Below, piece after piece: positions 27,467-35,563 of a stretch of DNA of 35,563 nucleotides; positions within the stretch are counted from its first letter, which is position 1; every line of letters starts with the position of its first letter. The stretch covers positions 1 through 35,563 of the forward strand of contig JAFMCM010000014.1 of NCBI GenBank assembly GCA_017857755.1. The letters are read 5' to 3'. The translations under genes and the position numbers were made by a program. The notes beneath the pieces were generated by a model. It saw only the letters and a list, made by a program, of their open reading frames with translations, did not search any database and had not been told where the DNA came from. The DNA comes from Methylophilaceae bacterium. Lineage in GTDB: Bacteria; Pseudomonadota; Gammaproteobacteria; Burkholderiales; Methylophilaceae.

Positions 27467-27850
27467 ATGTTTTTAAAAAAAATTAATAAAATTGACAGTC
27501 GCATTGATACCTTAGTCGGTGTTGATACCCTAATAATGGGGGATATTGTTTTTAGTGGTGGTTTACGCATTGATGGCACAATTCGTGGTGACGTTAATGA
27601 GCAAGCTGATTCAGAAGGTACTATCATTATTGGTGAAAGTGGTCGGATAGAGGGTGCTGTCAGTGCCACTAAAATTGTATTAGTTGGTACTGTCATCGGT
27701 CCAGTTAAAGCCAGCCAGTTTATTGAATTACAAGCAAAAGCACGCATTAAAGGCGATTTGCACTACAAGTCATTAGAAATGCATATGGGGTCAGTTATTG
27801 ATGGAAAGCTTGTTCATAGCGAAGAAAGTGTAACTGAATTGCCAGGTTAG
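27467..27850 (+). CDS. Bactofilin (polymer-forming cytoskeletal protein)
   Basis: 127 residues, nearly all one bactofilin domain. Beta-helix-type short repeats with regularly spaced glycine and valine/isoleucine are seen, including IDTLVGVDTLIMGDIVFSGG, LRIDGTIRGDV, GRIEGAVSATKIVLVGTVIG and ARIKGDLHYKSLEM. Bactofilins self-assemble without nucleotide into filaments that organise peptidoglycan enzymes, stalks or chromosomes in different species. Located between the coiled-coil membrane protein and erpA. Start ATG 27467 has AAGG at a workable spacing. The local role is not known. Confidence 0.92.
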   Translation: MFLKKINKIDSRIDTLVGVDTLIMGDIVFSGGLRIDGTIRGDVNEQADSEGTIIIGESGRIEGAVSATKIVLVGTVIGPVKASQFIELQAKARIKGDLHYKSLEMHMGSVIDGKLVHSEESVTELPG

Positions 27851-27889
27851 GGTCTTATATTGAATATGAGTGAGTTAAAAGGAGACATA

Positions 27890-28255
27890 ATGAATACAGC
27901 AACAGATTTAGCAAAATTGGAGCTGCCAGCACCGCTGGTATTTACTGATAATGCAGCAAAAAAAGTGAAAGAATTAATTGAAGAAGAAGGTACGCCAGAT
28001 TTGAAACTACGTGTGTTTGTTAGCGGCGGTGGTTGTTCTGGTTTTCAGTACGGCTTTACTTTTGAAGAAGAAGTAAACGAAGATGATACTCAAGTTGAGA
28101 AAGATGCAGTAACTTTGTTGATTGATCCAATGAGTTTGCAGTATTTAATGGGTGCGGAAATCGACTATCAAGACAACTTGCAGGGTTCACAGTTTGTAAT
28201 TAGAAACCCGCAAGCTACAACGACTTGTGGTTGTGGGTCATCGTTTTCTGTTTAA
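27890..28255 (+). CDS. erpA: Iron-sulfur cluster insertion protein ErpA
   Basis: A-type carrier that delivers Fe-S clusters to apoproteins. From ATG 27890 (SD AAAAGGAG just upstream) it is 121 residues with the three cluster cysteines Cys49 ([12 protein letters not shown]), Cys113 and Cys115 (TTCGCGSSF). The frame extends a further 10 codons upstream, but the start with the SD gives the family's usual length. The conserved [17 protein letters not shown] stretch distinguishes ErpA from IscA. It ends with a clear terminator. Confidence 0.95.
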   Translation: MNTATDLAKLELPAPLVFTDNAAKKVKELIEEEGTPDLKLRVFVSGGGCSGFQYGFTFEEEVNEDDTQVEKDAVTLLIDPMSLQYLMGAEIDYQDNLQGSQFVIRNPQATTTCGCGSSFSV

Positions 28256-28293
28256 TTCTACTCGTTAATCGTTTATTTGCGCTGAGTATGATC

Positions 28294-28324
28294 AACTGCA
28301 TTCGTTTAGAATGCAGTTTTTTTA
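28294..28324 (+). terminator. Rho-independent terminator after erpA
   Basis: Perfect 10-bp stem AACTGCATTC (28294-28303) / GAATGCAGTT (28309-28318) with loop GTTTA, followed by a T run to about 28323. It lies about 40 bp after the erpA stop and just before the end of convergent gltA. Confidence 0.93.
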
Positions 28325-28336
28325 TCATGTCTATGA

Positions 28337-29635
28337 TCACCGATCATTGATTGGCGCAAATTCTCGCTTCATTTCACCAGTATACAGTTGTCTTGGACGA
28401 CCAATTTTATTTGAGGGTTCAGTATGCATTTCATGCCATTGCGCTATCCATCCTGCAGTGCGAGCAAGTGCAAATATAGCGGTAAACATTGAATTTGGGA
28501 TACCCATTGCGCGCATCACAATCCCACTGTAGAAGTCAACATTCGGATACAGTTTACGCTTGACAAAGTAATCATCCTCTAAGGCAATTTTTTCTAACCG
28601 CATTGCCAGTTTGAACATTGGATCATCATTTAGACCGAGCTCATTTAGTACTTCATGACAAGTTTCTCGCATAATTGCTGCTCGTGGATCCATGTTCCGA
28701 TAAACGCGGTGGCCAAAACCCATGAGCCGGAAACTATCATTTTTATCCTTAGCACGCTTAATAAAGTCATCAATTCTGCTAATGTCGCCTATCTCATCGA
28801 GCATTTTTAATGTCGCTTCATTGGCACCACCATGCGCAGGCCCCCATAGTGACGCAATACCAGCTGCGATACATGCAAAAGGATTTGCACCGCTAGAACC
28901 AACTAGACGGACTGTTGAAGTCGATGCGTTTTGTTCATGATCTGCATGTAAAATCAGAATGCGTTCAAATGCTTTTGAAACGACTGGATTGACTACATAG
29001 TCCTCACATGGTGTTGCAAACATCATATGTAAGAAGTTTTCTGCAAAGCTCAGCTTATTTTGTGGGTACATAAAAGGCTGTCCACTGGTGTATTTGTAAC
29101 TCCATGCGGCAATGGTTGGTGCTTTTGCTAACAATCTAATCGCTGCTTTTTCGCGCAGTTTGGGGTCTGAAACATCGGTGTGCTCTGGATAGAAGGCTGC
29201 CATTGCACCAACAACAGAAACCATAACTGCCATTGGGTGCGCATCTCTGCGGAAGCCTCTAAAAACATTATTCATTTGGTCATGGAGCATGGTGTGGCGC
29301 TCAACAGCCGTTCTAAACGTTTTATTTTGCTCCCTGTTTGGGAGTTCACCTTGGATAAGTAAGTGAGCTACTTCTAAGAAATCACAGTTTTTTGCTAGTT
29401 GCTCAATTGGGTAGCCGCGGTGATACAACAGACCTTTTTCACCATTAATAAACGTGATATTTGAGTTGCATGAAGCAGTTGATAAAAAGCCAGGGTCATA
29501 AGTATAGATGCCATGATTGCCTAGTGTTCTGATATCTATAACATCGTTACCAAGGGTGCCAGAAAGAATAGGCAGTTCAACGGGAAGAATGTCATTATCA
29601 AAAGTGAGTGTTACTTTTGTCGGTTTTGTTGCCAT
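28337..29635 (-). CDS. gltA: Citrate synthase (type I, hexameric)
   Basis: Condenses acetyl-CoA and oxaloacetate to citrate. 432 residues, the length of the NADH-sensitive large hexameric type. The N-terminal regulatory/beta region (about 1-65) includes [20 protein letters not shown]. Catalytic landmarks are [11 protein letters not shown] (His), [14 protein letters not shown] (His/Arg) and the late [13 protein letters not shown] segment containing the active Asp neighbourhood. Single gene between erpA and anmK, with its own promoter-like TATAAT upstream. Confidence 0.97.
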   Translation of the reverse strand: MATKPTKVTLTFDNDILPVELPILSGTLGNDVIDIRTLGNHGIYTYDPGFLSTASCNSNITFINGEKGLLYHRGYPIEQLAKNCDFLEVAHLLIQGELPNREQNKTFRTAVERHTMLHDQMNNVFRGFRRDAHPMAVMVSVVGAMAAFYPEHTDVSDPKLREKAAIRLLAKAPTIAAWSYKYTSGQPFMYPQNKLSFAENFLHMMFATPCEDYVVNPVVSKAFERILILHADHEQNASTSTVRLVGSSGANPFACIAAGIASLWGPAHGGANEATLKMLDEIGDISRIDDFIKRAKDKNDSFRLMGFGHRVYRNMDPRAAIMRETCHEVLNELGLNDDPMFKLAMRLEKIALEDDYFVKRKLYPNVDFYSGIVMRAMGIPNSMFTAIFALARTAGWIAQWHEMHTEPSNKIGRPRQLYTGEMKREFAPINDR

Positions 29636-29671
29636 GAGATGTTCTTTAATTTAAGATGCTTGAATAGGAAT

Positions 29672-29677
29672 ATTATA
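29672..29677 (-). promoter_or_regulatory. Candidate -10 box of gltA
   Basis: TATAAT on the minus strand (complement of 29672-29677), preceded by TTGCG. It would give a leader of about 30 nt before the gltA ATG at 29635. The -35 match is poor. Confidence 0.45.
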
Positions 29678-29722
29678 CGCAACCAGCTTTAAAAGTTGAG
29701 TAAAAAATGAAATTAAACTAAT

Positions 29723-30835
29723 TTAGGCTGGATAAATGGCGCCTAGAACACGCGACCCATGCGCGCCTGTGGCGGCAGGTAAGTTGCTGGTCTTATTATG
29801 CATCGTTTGTCTAGCTAGCCATGCAAACGCCCCAGCCTCGACCCAGTCTACGTTTACACCAAGTTGATCGGTAGTGGATAAGGCAATCGGGTTTAGTGAT
29901 GCGGCAATTGAGTCGCGGAGCAAGCGGTTATGTGCGCCACCACCGCAAAGATAAACTTCATCTACTTCTGGGCAATATTGATGAATCGCTTCATCAATAG
30001 TTTGGCTAGTTAATGCAACTAAGGTATGTGCAATATCCTGCGGTTGGCAGTCTAATTGAGCAATATGCCGCGTTAGCCAAGCTTGATTGAAGTGATCTCG
30101 ACCTGTGCTCTTGGGCGGTGGCAAAGCAAAATAGGAATCTGCCAACATATGCGATAACAAGGGTTGATTAATCACGCCGGTCGCCGCCCAAGCGCCATCG
30201 GCATCGTATTCTTGGCCAAGACTATTTTTTACCCAGTGGTCCAACAATAAGTTACCTGGCCCAGAGTCAAAACCAAAAACATCGCCATTACGTGCTAGAT
30301 AAGTAATATTGGCAATGCCGCCAATATTGACAATCGCACGATTTTTATCTGGGTGAGCAAATACGTCTTTGTGGAACGCGGGCACAAGTGGTGCGCCTTG
30401 ACCGCCTGCAGCAATATCTCGACTTCGAAAATCGCCAACAACGGTAATATTGGTTAACTCAGCCAAAAGTGCATGATTACCAAGCTGAACCGTATAGCCA
30501 ACGGTGTCGTTAAGTCTGGGCTGGTGACGAATGGTCTGACCGTGACAACCAACTGCAGTTACATCTTTAGAGCTGAGTTGATTATTTGAAAGTAGGCTGT
30601 TAATGGCTTGTGCATATAGGCTTGCCAATTGATTAGCCATGAGTGCTGATTTTTCTAGCTCATTTTCAGATGGAAAATGTAAAGCCAATAGAGATTGCTT
30701 TATTTCAGCGGAGTAAGCCTGAAAATGGGTAGCAACTATTTTGCAATAGTCGTCAGTGATTTCCGTTAAAGCAACATCAATACCATCTAAACTGCTCCCA
30801 GACATTACACCAATAAAGGATAACGCCTTATTCAT
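29723..30835 (-). CDS. anmK: Anhydro-N-acetylmuramic acid kinase
   Basis: Converts 1,6-anhydro-MurNAc from cell-wall turnover to MurNAc-6-phosphate, letting the cell recycle peptidoglycan. 370 residues with the N-terminal IGVMSGSSLDGIDVAL phosphate-binding loop, CHGQTIRHQP, VVGDFRSRDIAAGGQGAPLV, IVNIGGIANITYL and the adenine-side VYLCGGGAHNRLL. It starts 2 bp after the M23 peptidase stop, so wall remodelling and recycling are coupled in one transcript. Confidence 0.96.
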   Translation of the reverse strand: MNKALSFIGVMSGSSLDGIDVALTEITDDYCKIVATHFQAYSAEIKQSLLALHFPSENELEKSALMANQLASLYAQAINSLLSNNQLSSKDVTAVGCHGQTIRHQPRLNDTVGYTVQLGNHALLAELTNITVVGDFRSRDIAAGGQGAPLVPAFHKDVFAHPDKNRAIVNIGGIANITYLARNGDVFGFDSGPGNLLLDHWVKNSLGQEYDADGAWAATGVINQPLLSHMLADSYFALPPPKSTGRDHFNQAWLTRHIAQLDCQPQDIAHTLVALTSQTIDEAIHQYCPEVDEVYLCGGGAHNRLLRDSIAASLNPIALSTTDQLGVNVDWVEAGAFAWLARQTMHNKTSNLPAATGAHGSRVLGAIYPA

Positions 30836-30837
30836 GA

Positions 30838-32175
30838 TTAGTTGCTTGCAGTCATCGTATGGCGGTTCAACATATTGATTTTTGCCATATAGGTTGCTGC
30901 ATTTACTTCAAACTCAGCTTTATATTTTTCTTCAAGTGGAGTGCCTGTAGGTAAAGCCACCTTCATCGGGTCGCGATGCACACCTCTTAGTAAAAACTCG
31001 TAGTGTAAATGTGGGCCTGTTGCCATGCCTGACATACCAACATAACCAATGATGTCGCCTTGGGTCACTTTGTTGCCTTTATGCAGGCCTTTAGCAAACC
31101 CAGATAAATGACCGTACAAGGTTTCAATATGATTGCGATGTTGAATAATAATCACATTACCGTAACCACCTTTTCTTCCTTTAAATTTCACCACACCATC
31201 ACCAGATGCTTTAACTCTTGTTCCAGTACTCGCTGCTAGGTCAACTCCTTTATGCGCTCTAACGCGGTGTAATACGGGGTGAAAGCGACCATGACTAAAC
31301 GATGAGCTAACACGGGTGAACTCTAATGGAGAACGTAAAAATGATTTATGTAAGCTTTTGCCTTCAGGCGTGTAATAAGCATATTTATTGTTCGCTTTAC
31401 CGAAATGAATAGCTTGATAAGTTTTACCACGATTCACAATTTCAACGGCAAGAATATCGCCAGTACGAATCAAGTCACCATGATTGTAAAACCCTTCATA
31501 CACAACACTAATAGTATCGCCTGAGCGTAAATCTTCGTTAAAATCAATTTCGCTAGAAAAAATGTCGGCAATTTGCAAAGCAATGAGGTCAGGAATCTCT
31601 GCATCATCTGTTGCGCCAAACAAAGAACTTTTAATGGTTGCAGACTTGAGTATTTCATGGCGTACCAATGGAATTTTTTCTTTATTCACCTGATACCCAT
31701 CAGGCGTTAATTGGGCAATGATTCGTTCATCATCTGGCAAGTCGTATTGTAAATAAAGCAGTTTACCTGCAGCATTTACTTTGCTATCAATGTTGCGACC
31801 TGGAACCAACTGGGTGTTGAGTGCGCTCACTTCAGGTGTGTACATAAAAAACTTTAAAGCATCATTGTCATGTACAGACATGCGATTAAAGATTACATCA
31901 AGGGTGTCGTTACGGCGCACCTCGTCCGTATGCCAAAAAGCCTTGTTAGGATTTTGTTTGTGCATCGTGAACGGCAACGGGATTGCATTGATGGTCGTTT
32001 TTATTGGTAAATAGCCTGCTTCGCTATCAGGTGCTGTTCCTAGGGTGCTAATTAACACAATAACAGGGAGTAAAAAAACGACAAATATCCAATGTAATTT
32101 CATCTTGCTAACAGCTAATAAATGGTTTTGCGTTAGAATGGAGCGCTTAGCAAATGGGGTTTTTTGAAAGAACAT
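30838..32175 (-). CDS. M23 family metallopeptidase (MepM-like peptidoglycan hydrolase)
   Basis: Envelope zinc endopeptidase, 445 residues. An N-terminal signal anchor (about residues 25-48, LHWIFVVFLLPVIVLISTLG) is followed by an OapA/LysM-like region with RRNDTLDVIFNRM (about 85-100) and a middle domain. The C-terminal LytM/M23 domain (about 285-410) has zinc ligands in AHKGVDLA and GPHLHYEF, with GYVGMSGMATGPHLHYE as its core. It probably cuts peptide cross-links to allow wall growth. It is divergent from tyrS and is followed directly by anmK. Confidence 0.93.
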   Translation of the reverse strand: MFFQKTPFAKRSILTQNHLLAVSKMKLHWIFVVFLLPVIVLISTLGTAPDSEAGYLPIKTTINAIPLPFTMHKQNPNKAFWHTDEVRRNDTLDVIFNRMSVHDNDALKFFMYTPEVSALNTQLVPGRNIDSKVNAAGKLLYLQYDLPDDERIIAQLTPDGYQVNKEKIPLVRHEILKSATIKSSLFGATDDAEIPDLIALQIADIFSSEIDFNEDLRSGDTISVVYEGFYNHGDLIRTGDILAVEIVNRGKTYQAIHFGKANNKYAYYTPEGKSLHKSFLRSPLEFTRVSSSFSHGRFHPVLHRVRAHKGVDLAASTGTRVKASGDGVVKFKGRKGGYGNVIIIQHRNHIETLYGHLSGFAKGLHKGNKVTQGDIIGYVGMSGMATGPHLHYEFLLRGVHRDPMKVALPTGTPLEEKYKAEFEVNAATYMAKINMLNRHTMTASN

Positions 32176-32295
32176 ATGTAAAGAATACCATTTAAGTGCT
32201 TGAATAAAGAATGTATCTTAGCAGAAAATGAGTTTCATGAAAGTGTAAGACCACAATTAAGAGAGTATTCTTTTTAGAAAATTTTGGGAATTATA

Positions 32296-33495
32296 GTGAA
32301 CACCGACATCAATCAATCATTGGCAATTATTAAACGCGGCGCAGACGAGTTGCTTATAGAGGCAGAGCTCATTGAAAAGCTCAAAAAAGGCAAACCCTTG
32401 CGAGTGAAGGCTGGTTTTGACCCGACTGCACCAGATTTGCATTTAGGTCATACGGTACTCATCAACAAGTTGCGACAGTTGCAAGATTTAGGTCATCAAG
32501 TGTTATTTCTTATTGGAGATTTCACAGGCATGATTGGCGACCCTACAGGCAAGAGTACGACTCGACCACCGCTAACGCCAGCGCAGGTCCAGGAGAATGC
32601 CAAGTCTTATGCTGAGCAAGTATTCAAAGTGCTTGATAAAGAAAAAACAGAAATTGTGTTTAACTCGCATTGGCTAACCGACATAGGTGCGGCGGGGATG
32701 TTGAAATTGGCGTCTAGTTTAACCGTCGCGCGTATGCTAGAACGGGATGATTTTTCTAAGCGTTTTAAAAGCAATCAGCCGATTGCTATTCATGAGTTTA
32801 TGTATCCTTTATTGCAGGGCTATGATTCTGTTGCTTTAGAAGCAGATTTAGAACTTGGTGGAACGGACCAAAAATTCAATCTACTTATGGGAAGGGAGTT
32901 GCAAAAGCAGGCGGGCCAATCTGCACAATGTGTGTTGACAATGCCGTTGCTAGAGGGCTTGGATGGTGTTAACAAGATGTCTAAATCATTGGGTAACTAT
33001 ATTGGTATTAACGAAGCGCCAGAGATCATCTTTGCTAAAATCATGTCTGTTTCAGATGATTTGATGTGGCGATATATCGAGTTGCTCTCGTTCGAATCTT
33101 TAGAAACGGTTGCGCAATGGAAGTTGGCAGTTGAGGTCGGTGAAAATCCACGCAATATTAAAGTCCGCTTTGCGCAAGAGATTGTTACGCGTTTTCATAG
33201 TCAAGCCGCAGCAGAAAAAGCCTTAAGTGATTTTCAAACACGTGCCAAAGGAGGTATCCCAGACGAGGTGCCCGAAATAAGCGTTAAAATTGAAGAGCAA
33301 TCTATTGGCATTGCCCAGTTACTAAAAATAGCTGGTTTGGTAGAAAGTACCAGTGAAGCCATGCGTGCAATACAACAAGGGGGGGTAAAAATAGACAGTG
33401 TTAAAGTAGAAGATAAGGGGTTGCAAATCCACAAAGGGTCTTCCTTGGTTGCACAAGTCGGCAAACGTAAATTTGCTAAGATTATTGTCGATTAG
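32296..33495 (+). CDS. tyrS: Tyrosyl-tRNA synthetase
   Basis: Class I synthetase charging tRNA-Tyr. GTG at 32296 with GGGA upstream gives 399 residues; the frame is open to a TTG at 32284, but the SD sits between the two. The HIGH-type motif is HLGH (49-52) in [14 protein letters not shown], and the KMSKS motif is KMSKS (227-231) in [13 protein letters not shown]-terminal S4 RNA-binding domain occupies about 335-399. The sequence follows the TyrZ-like bacterial subgroup. The tyrS / M23 peptidase divergent pair is common in betaproteobacteria. Confidence 0.96.
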   Translation: MNTDINQSLAIIKRGADELLIEAELIEKLKKGKPLRVKAGFDPTAPDLHLGHTVLINKLRQLQDLGHQVLFLIGDFTGMIGDPTGKSTTRPPLTPAQVQENAKSYAEQVFKVLDKEKTEIVFNSHWLTDIGAAGMLKLASSLTVARMLERDDFSKRFKSNQPIAIHEFMYPLLQGYDSVALEADLELGGTDQKFNLLMGRELQKQAGQSAQCVLTMPLLEGLDGVNKMSKSLGNYIGINEAPEIIFAKIMSVSDDLMWRYIELLSFESLETVAQWKLAVEVGENPRNIKVRFAQEIVTRFHSQAAAEKALSDFQTRAKGGIPDEVPEISVKIEEQSIGIAQLLKIAGLVESTSEAMRAIQQGGVKIDSVKVEDKGLQIHKGSSLVAQVGKRKFAKIIVD

Positions 33496-33516
33496 ACTTT
33501 AATATTAAGGATTAAG

Positions 33517-34416
33517 ATGGAATTATCGGGGGAATTGGTTAAATGGATGACATTCTTTTTTAATAAAGACTGGTTTCATATTGGCAACACTGCCATCACG
33601 TTTTCTACGCTATTTGGATTTATCCTAATTGTTTTATCAGTGAGTTGGTTAGCCAAAGTAGCTGAAAGAATCATTTATAACGTTGCAAACACACGTGCAA
33701 CTAACTCCTTTAGTCAATCCAGCATTTATGCTTTAAGTCGTATTACGCGTTATATGATTTTATTCATAGGTAGCATTGTTGGACTAAACTTTATCGGTAT
33801 TGACTTTACAAGCCTTGCGATTTTAGGCGGTGCGCTTGGGGTTGGAATTGGTTTTGGTCTGCAAAATATTTTTAACAACTTAGTTTCAGGCATTATTATT
33901 TTGCTAGAGGAAACTTTAAAAGTCGGAGACTTTGTTGATTTGGAATCGGGCGTCATGGGGCGGGTAAGTGAAATCAATATGCGTTACACCCGTGTCACCA
34001 CGAATGATGAAGTCGATATCATCGTGCCCAATTCAGAGTTTATTAATGGTCGCGTCATCAATTGGACCTTAGGTAATATTCACCGTCGCATGCACATTCC
34101 GTTTGGAGTAGCCTATGGCACAGATAAAGAGTTGGTGAAGCAGTGCGCACTTAATGCCGCCAGCAGTAGCAGCTACACTGTAGAAGATATGCAAAAAGAA
34201 ACGGACGTATGGTTAACCAAATTCGGTGATAGCAGTTTGGATTTTGAGCTAGTTGTTTGGGTTGGTGCTGAGGGCGTGCGAGCGCCCGCTAAAGTCCATG
34301 CCAAATATCTATGGGCAATTGAAACCGAGTTAGCCAAAGCGGGCATTGAAATTCCATTCCCGCAACGTGATTTACATGTCAAAAGTGGCTCAATAAACGT
34401 TAACTTAGTCAAATAA
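33517..34416 (+). CDS. MscS family mechanosensitive ion channel
   Basis: 299-residue small-conductance mechanosensitive channel protecting against osmotic down-shock. Membrane helices lie at about 25-48, 72-92 and a pore helix at about 96-125 rich in Gly and Ala (LAILGGALGVGIGFGLQNIF). The MscS beta domain follows with LKVGDFVDLESGVMGRVSEI and IIVPNSEFINGRVINWT, then the alpha/beta C-terminal domain. An AAGGA precedes the ATG. It lies 21 bp after tyrS, so cotranscription is likely. Distinct from the CmpX-like protein at 8618. Confidence 0.93.
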   Translation: MELSGELVKWMTFFFNKDWFHIGNTAITFSTLFGFILIVLSVSWLAKVAERIIYNVANTRATNSFSQSSIYALSRITRYMILFIGSIVGLNFIGIDFTSLAILGGALGVGIGFGLQNIFNNLVSGIIILLEETLKVGDFVDLESGVMGRVSEINMRYTRVTTNDEVDIIVPNSEFINGRVINWTLGNIHRRMHIPFGVAYGTDKELVKQCALNAASSSSYTVEDMQKETDVWLTKFGDSSLDFELVVWVGAEGVRAPAKVHAKYLWAIETELAKAGIEIPFPQRDLHVKSGSINVNLVK

Positions 34417-34620
34417 AGCATCAATCCCATCCTCGTCGAATTGAAAAAGTACTAACGCTAAACTGTTGATAAGTCGTACAGCTCCTTTTGATTAAGTTTC
34501 TCTATTCAATCAGGCTTAAGCATCAGGGCTGCTATGTCGGATACACGAGGAGTATGCCATTGGCATATTTCAACTATTGAGTTCCGTTATACTTTTGTCC
34601 ATTAGGGTCCATAGACTAGC
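34417..34620. other. Spacer between the MscS gene and the rRNA promoter region
   Basis: No gene or terminator hairpin was found. It contains a palindrome TATGCCA-T-TGGCATA at 34553-34567. Confidence 0.5.
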
Positions 34621-34660
34621 TACTTAATTGTAATTAAATTGTAATAAATCCCAAAAATCC

Positions 34661-34688
34661 TTGACCAAATTTCCAGCCACGGTAGAAT
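34661..34688 (+). promoter_or_regulatory. rRNA operon promoter module 1
   Basis: TTGACC (34661-34666), 16-bp spacer, TAGAAT (34683-34688). The 40 bp upstream are very AT-rich with two AATTGTAAT copies, resembling an UP element. A small CTCG/CGAG stem and GTGAAAGACGCAA follow. Confidence 0.8.
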
Positions 34689-34769
34689 TCTGCCCTCGCA
34701 CGAGTAGTCGAGTGAAAGACGCAATAAAATGCAATGTTAACCATTTGTTTAGTTGACTAAAATAAATAC

Positions 34770-34797
34770 TTGACTGTCTTGTAAAGCACTGTAGAAT
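34770..34797 (+). promoter_or_regulatory. rRNA operon promoter module 2
   Basis: TTGACT (34770-34775), 16-bp spacer, TAGAAT (34792-34797), then a GC-rich discriminator GCGCACC, as is usual for promoters inhibited by ppGpp. It is followed by a hairpin GCTCGT-GACA-ACGAGC and GCGAAAGTCGCAA. AT-rich sequence lies upstream. Confidence 0.85.
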
Positions 34798-34871
34798 GCG
34801 CACCTTGCTCGTGACAACGAGCGAAAGTCGCAACAGAACTAACAAGTTAAGTGATTAATTGAAATTAATGC

Positions 34872-34899
34872 TTGACTGGTTTTAAAACCTCTGTAAAAT
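34872..34899 (+). promoter_or_regulatory. rRNA operon promoter module 3
   Basis: TTGACT (34872-34877), 16-bp spacer, TAAAAT (34894-34899), then the same GCGCACC discriminator as module 2. A small ACGC-AAA-GCGT hairpin follows. It is nearest to the rRNA, about 320 bp before the 16S 5' end. Confidence 0.85.
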
Positions 34900-34934
34900 G
34901 CGCACCTCGTTAACGCAAAGCGTGAATCGATAAA

Positions 34935-34962
34935 GCCGAAAAGGCACTGTTCTTTAACAATC
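34935..34962 (+). promoter_or_regulatory. rRNA antitermination (boxB-like/boxA) site
   Basis: A boxB-like mini-hairpin GCC-GAAAA-GGC (34935-34945) is followed by TGTTCTTTAACAAT (34949-34962), which matches the E. coli rRNA boxA TGCTCTTTAACAA closely. It would recruit the Nus factors to make rRNA transcription resistant to Rho. Confidence 0.82.
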
Positions 34963-35219
34963 AGAATGACTGATAAGTGTGGGTGTTTGTGGTTGAGACA
35001 ACAACATTAGACGAAACGTTTAATGTGACTCAAGATATAAATGCTTACACTTAAATTTATGACAAGTATGTAATAACCATTAGCTAGCAATAGTTAATGC
35101 GTACAAGACACACCTTGGAAATGAATTTGAGATATGCTTTTATAGAAATTAATTTCTGTAGAAGACAAAGCAAAAGCGAAATACCACCTCGCAAGAGGAA
35201 AAAGTAATAGTTGTGAATT

Positions 35220-35563
<344 letters not shown>

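Overview
The window reads as ordinary core chromosome of a moderately AT-rich betaproteobacterium. Gene order (cutA-dsbD-tlpA-aroQ-accB-accC, rph-rdgB-hemW, yicC-gmk-rpoZ-spoT-ridA-recG-ubiC-ubiA, rplM-rpsI-argC-bactofilin-erpA, anmK-M23 peptidase-tyrS) and the 5' part of the 16S rRNA both fit Betaproteobacteria. A methylotroph of the Methylophilaceae or a close relative is my best guess, but this is recollection of gene order and was not checked by a search. I see no insertion sequence, prophage, CRISPR array, tRNA or toxin/defence locus.

Layout. 1-4001 (minus): an envelope-redox pair (dsbD, tlpA-like) followed by aroQ and the biotin carboxyl carrier / biotin carboxylase genes accB and accC (accC runs off the left edge). 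4009-4299: a decayed cutA. 4397-5909 (plus): fxsA and a ferredoxin-type flavin reductase. 5979-8485 (minus): an FKBP-type prolyl isomerase with its terminator, then hemD and hemC. 8618-11240 (plus): a CmpX-like membrane protein and argH. 11352-16173 (minus): hemW, recQ, a small conserved unknown, rdgB and rph. 16566-24547 (plus): yicC, gmk, rpoZ, spoT, ridA, recG, ubiC and ubiA. 25002-25970: the rplM-rpsI operon with a clear sigma-70 promoter and terminator. 26002-28324 (plus): argC, a membrane-anchored coiled-coil protein, a bactofilin and erpA. 28337-32175 (minus): gltA, anmK and an M23 peptidase. 32296-34416 (plus): tyrS and an MscS channel. 34621-35563: the promoter/leader region and start of an rRNA operon.

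The genes serve central functions: fatty-acid, shikimate, haem, arginine and ubiquinone synthesis, (p)ppGpp control and nucleotide-pool cleaning, DNA repair helicases, peptidoglycan recycling and remodelling, Fe-S delivery, cytochrome/periplasmic thiol redox and translation. I did not find a convincing new multi-gene system. The observations most worth a second look are the in-place decay of cutA, a 33-codon reading frame with a near-perfect ribosome binding site downstream of ubiA, three tandem promoter-plus-hairpin modules ahead of the rRNA operon, a perfect 11-bp tandem repeat upstream of argH, and several genes whose -10-like box sits directly against the start codon without a Shine-Dalgarno.
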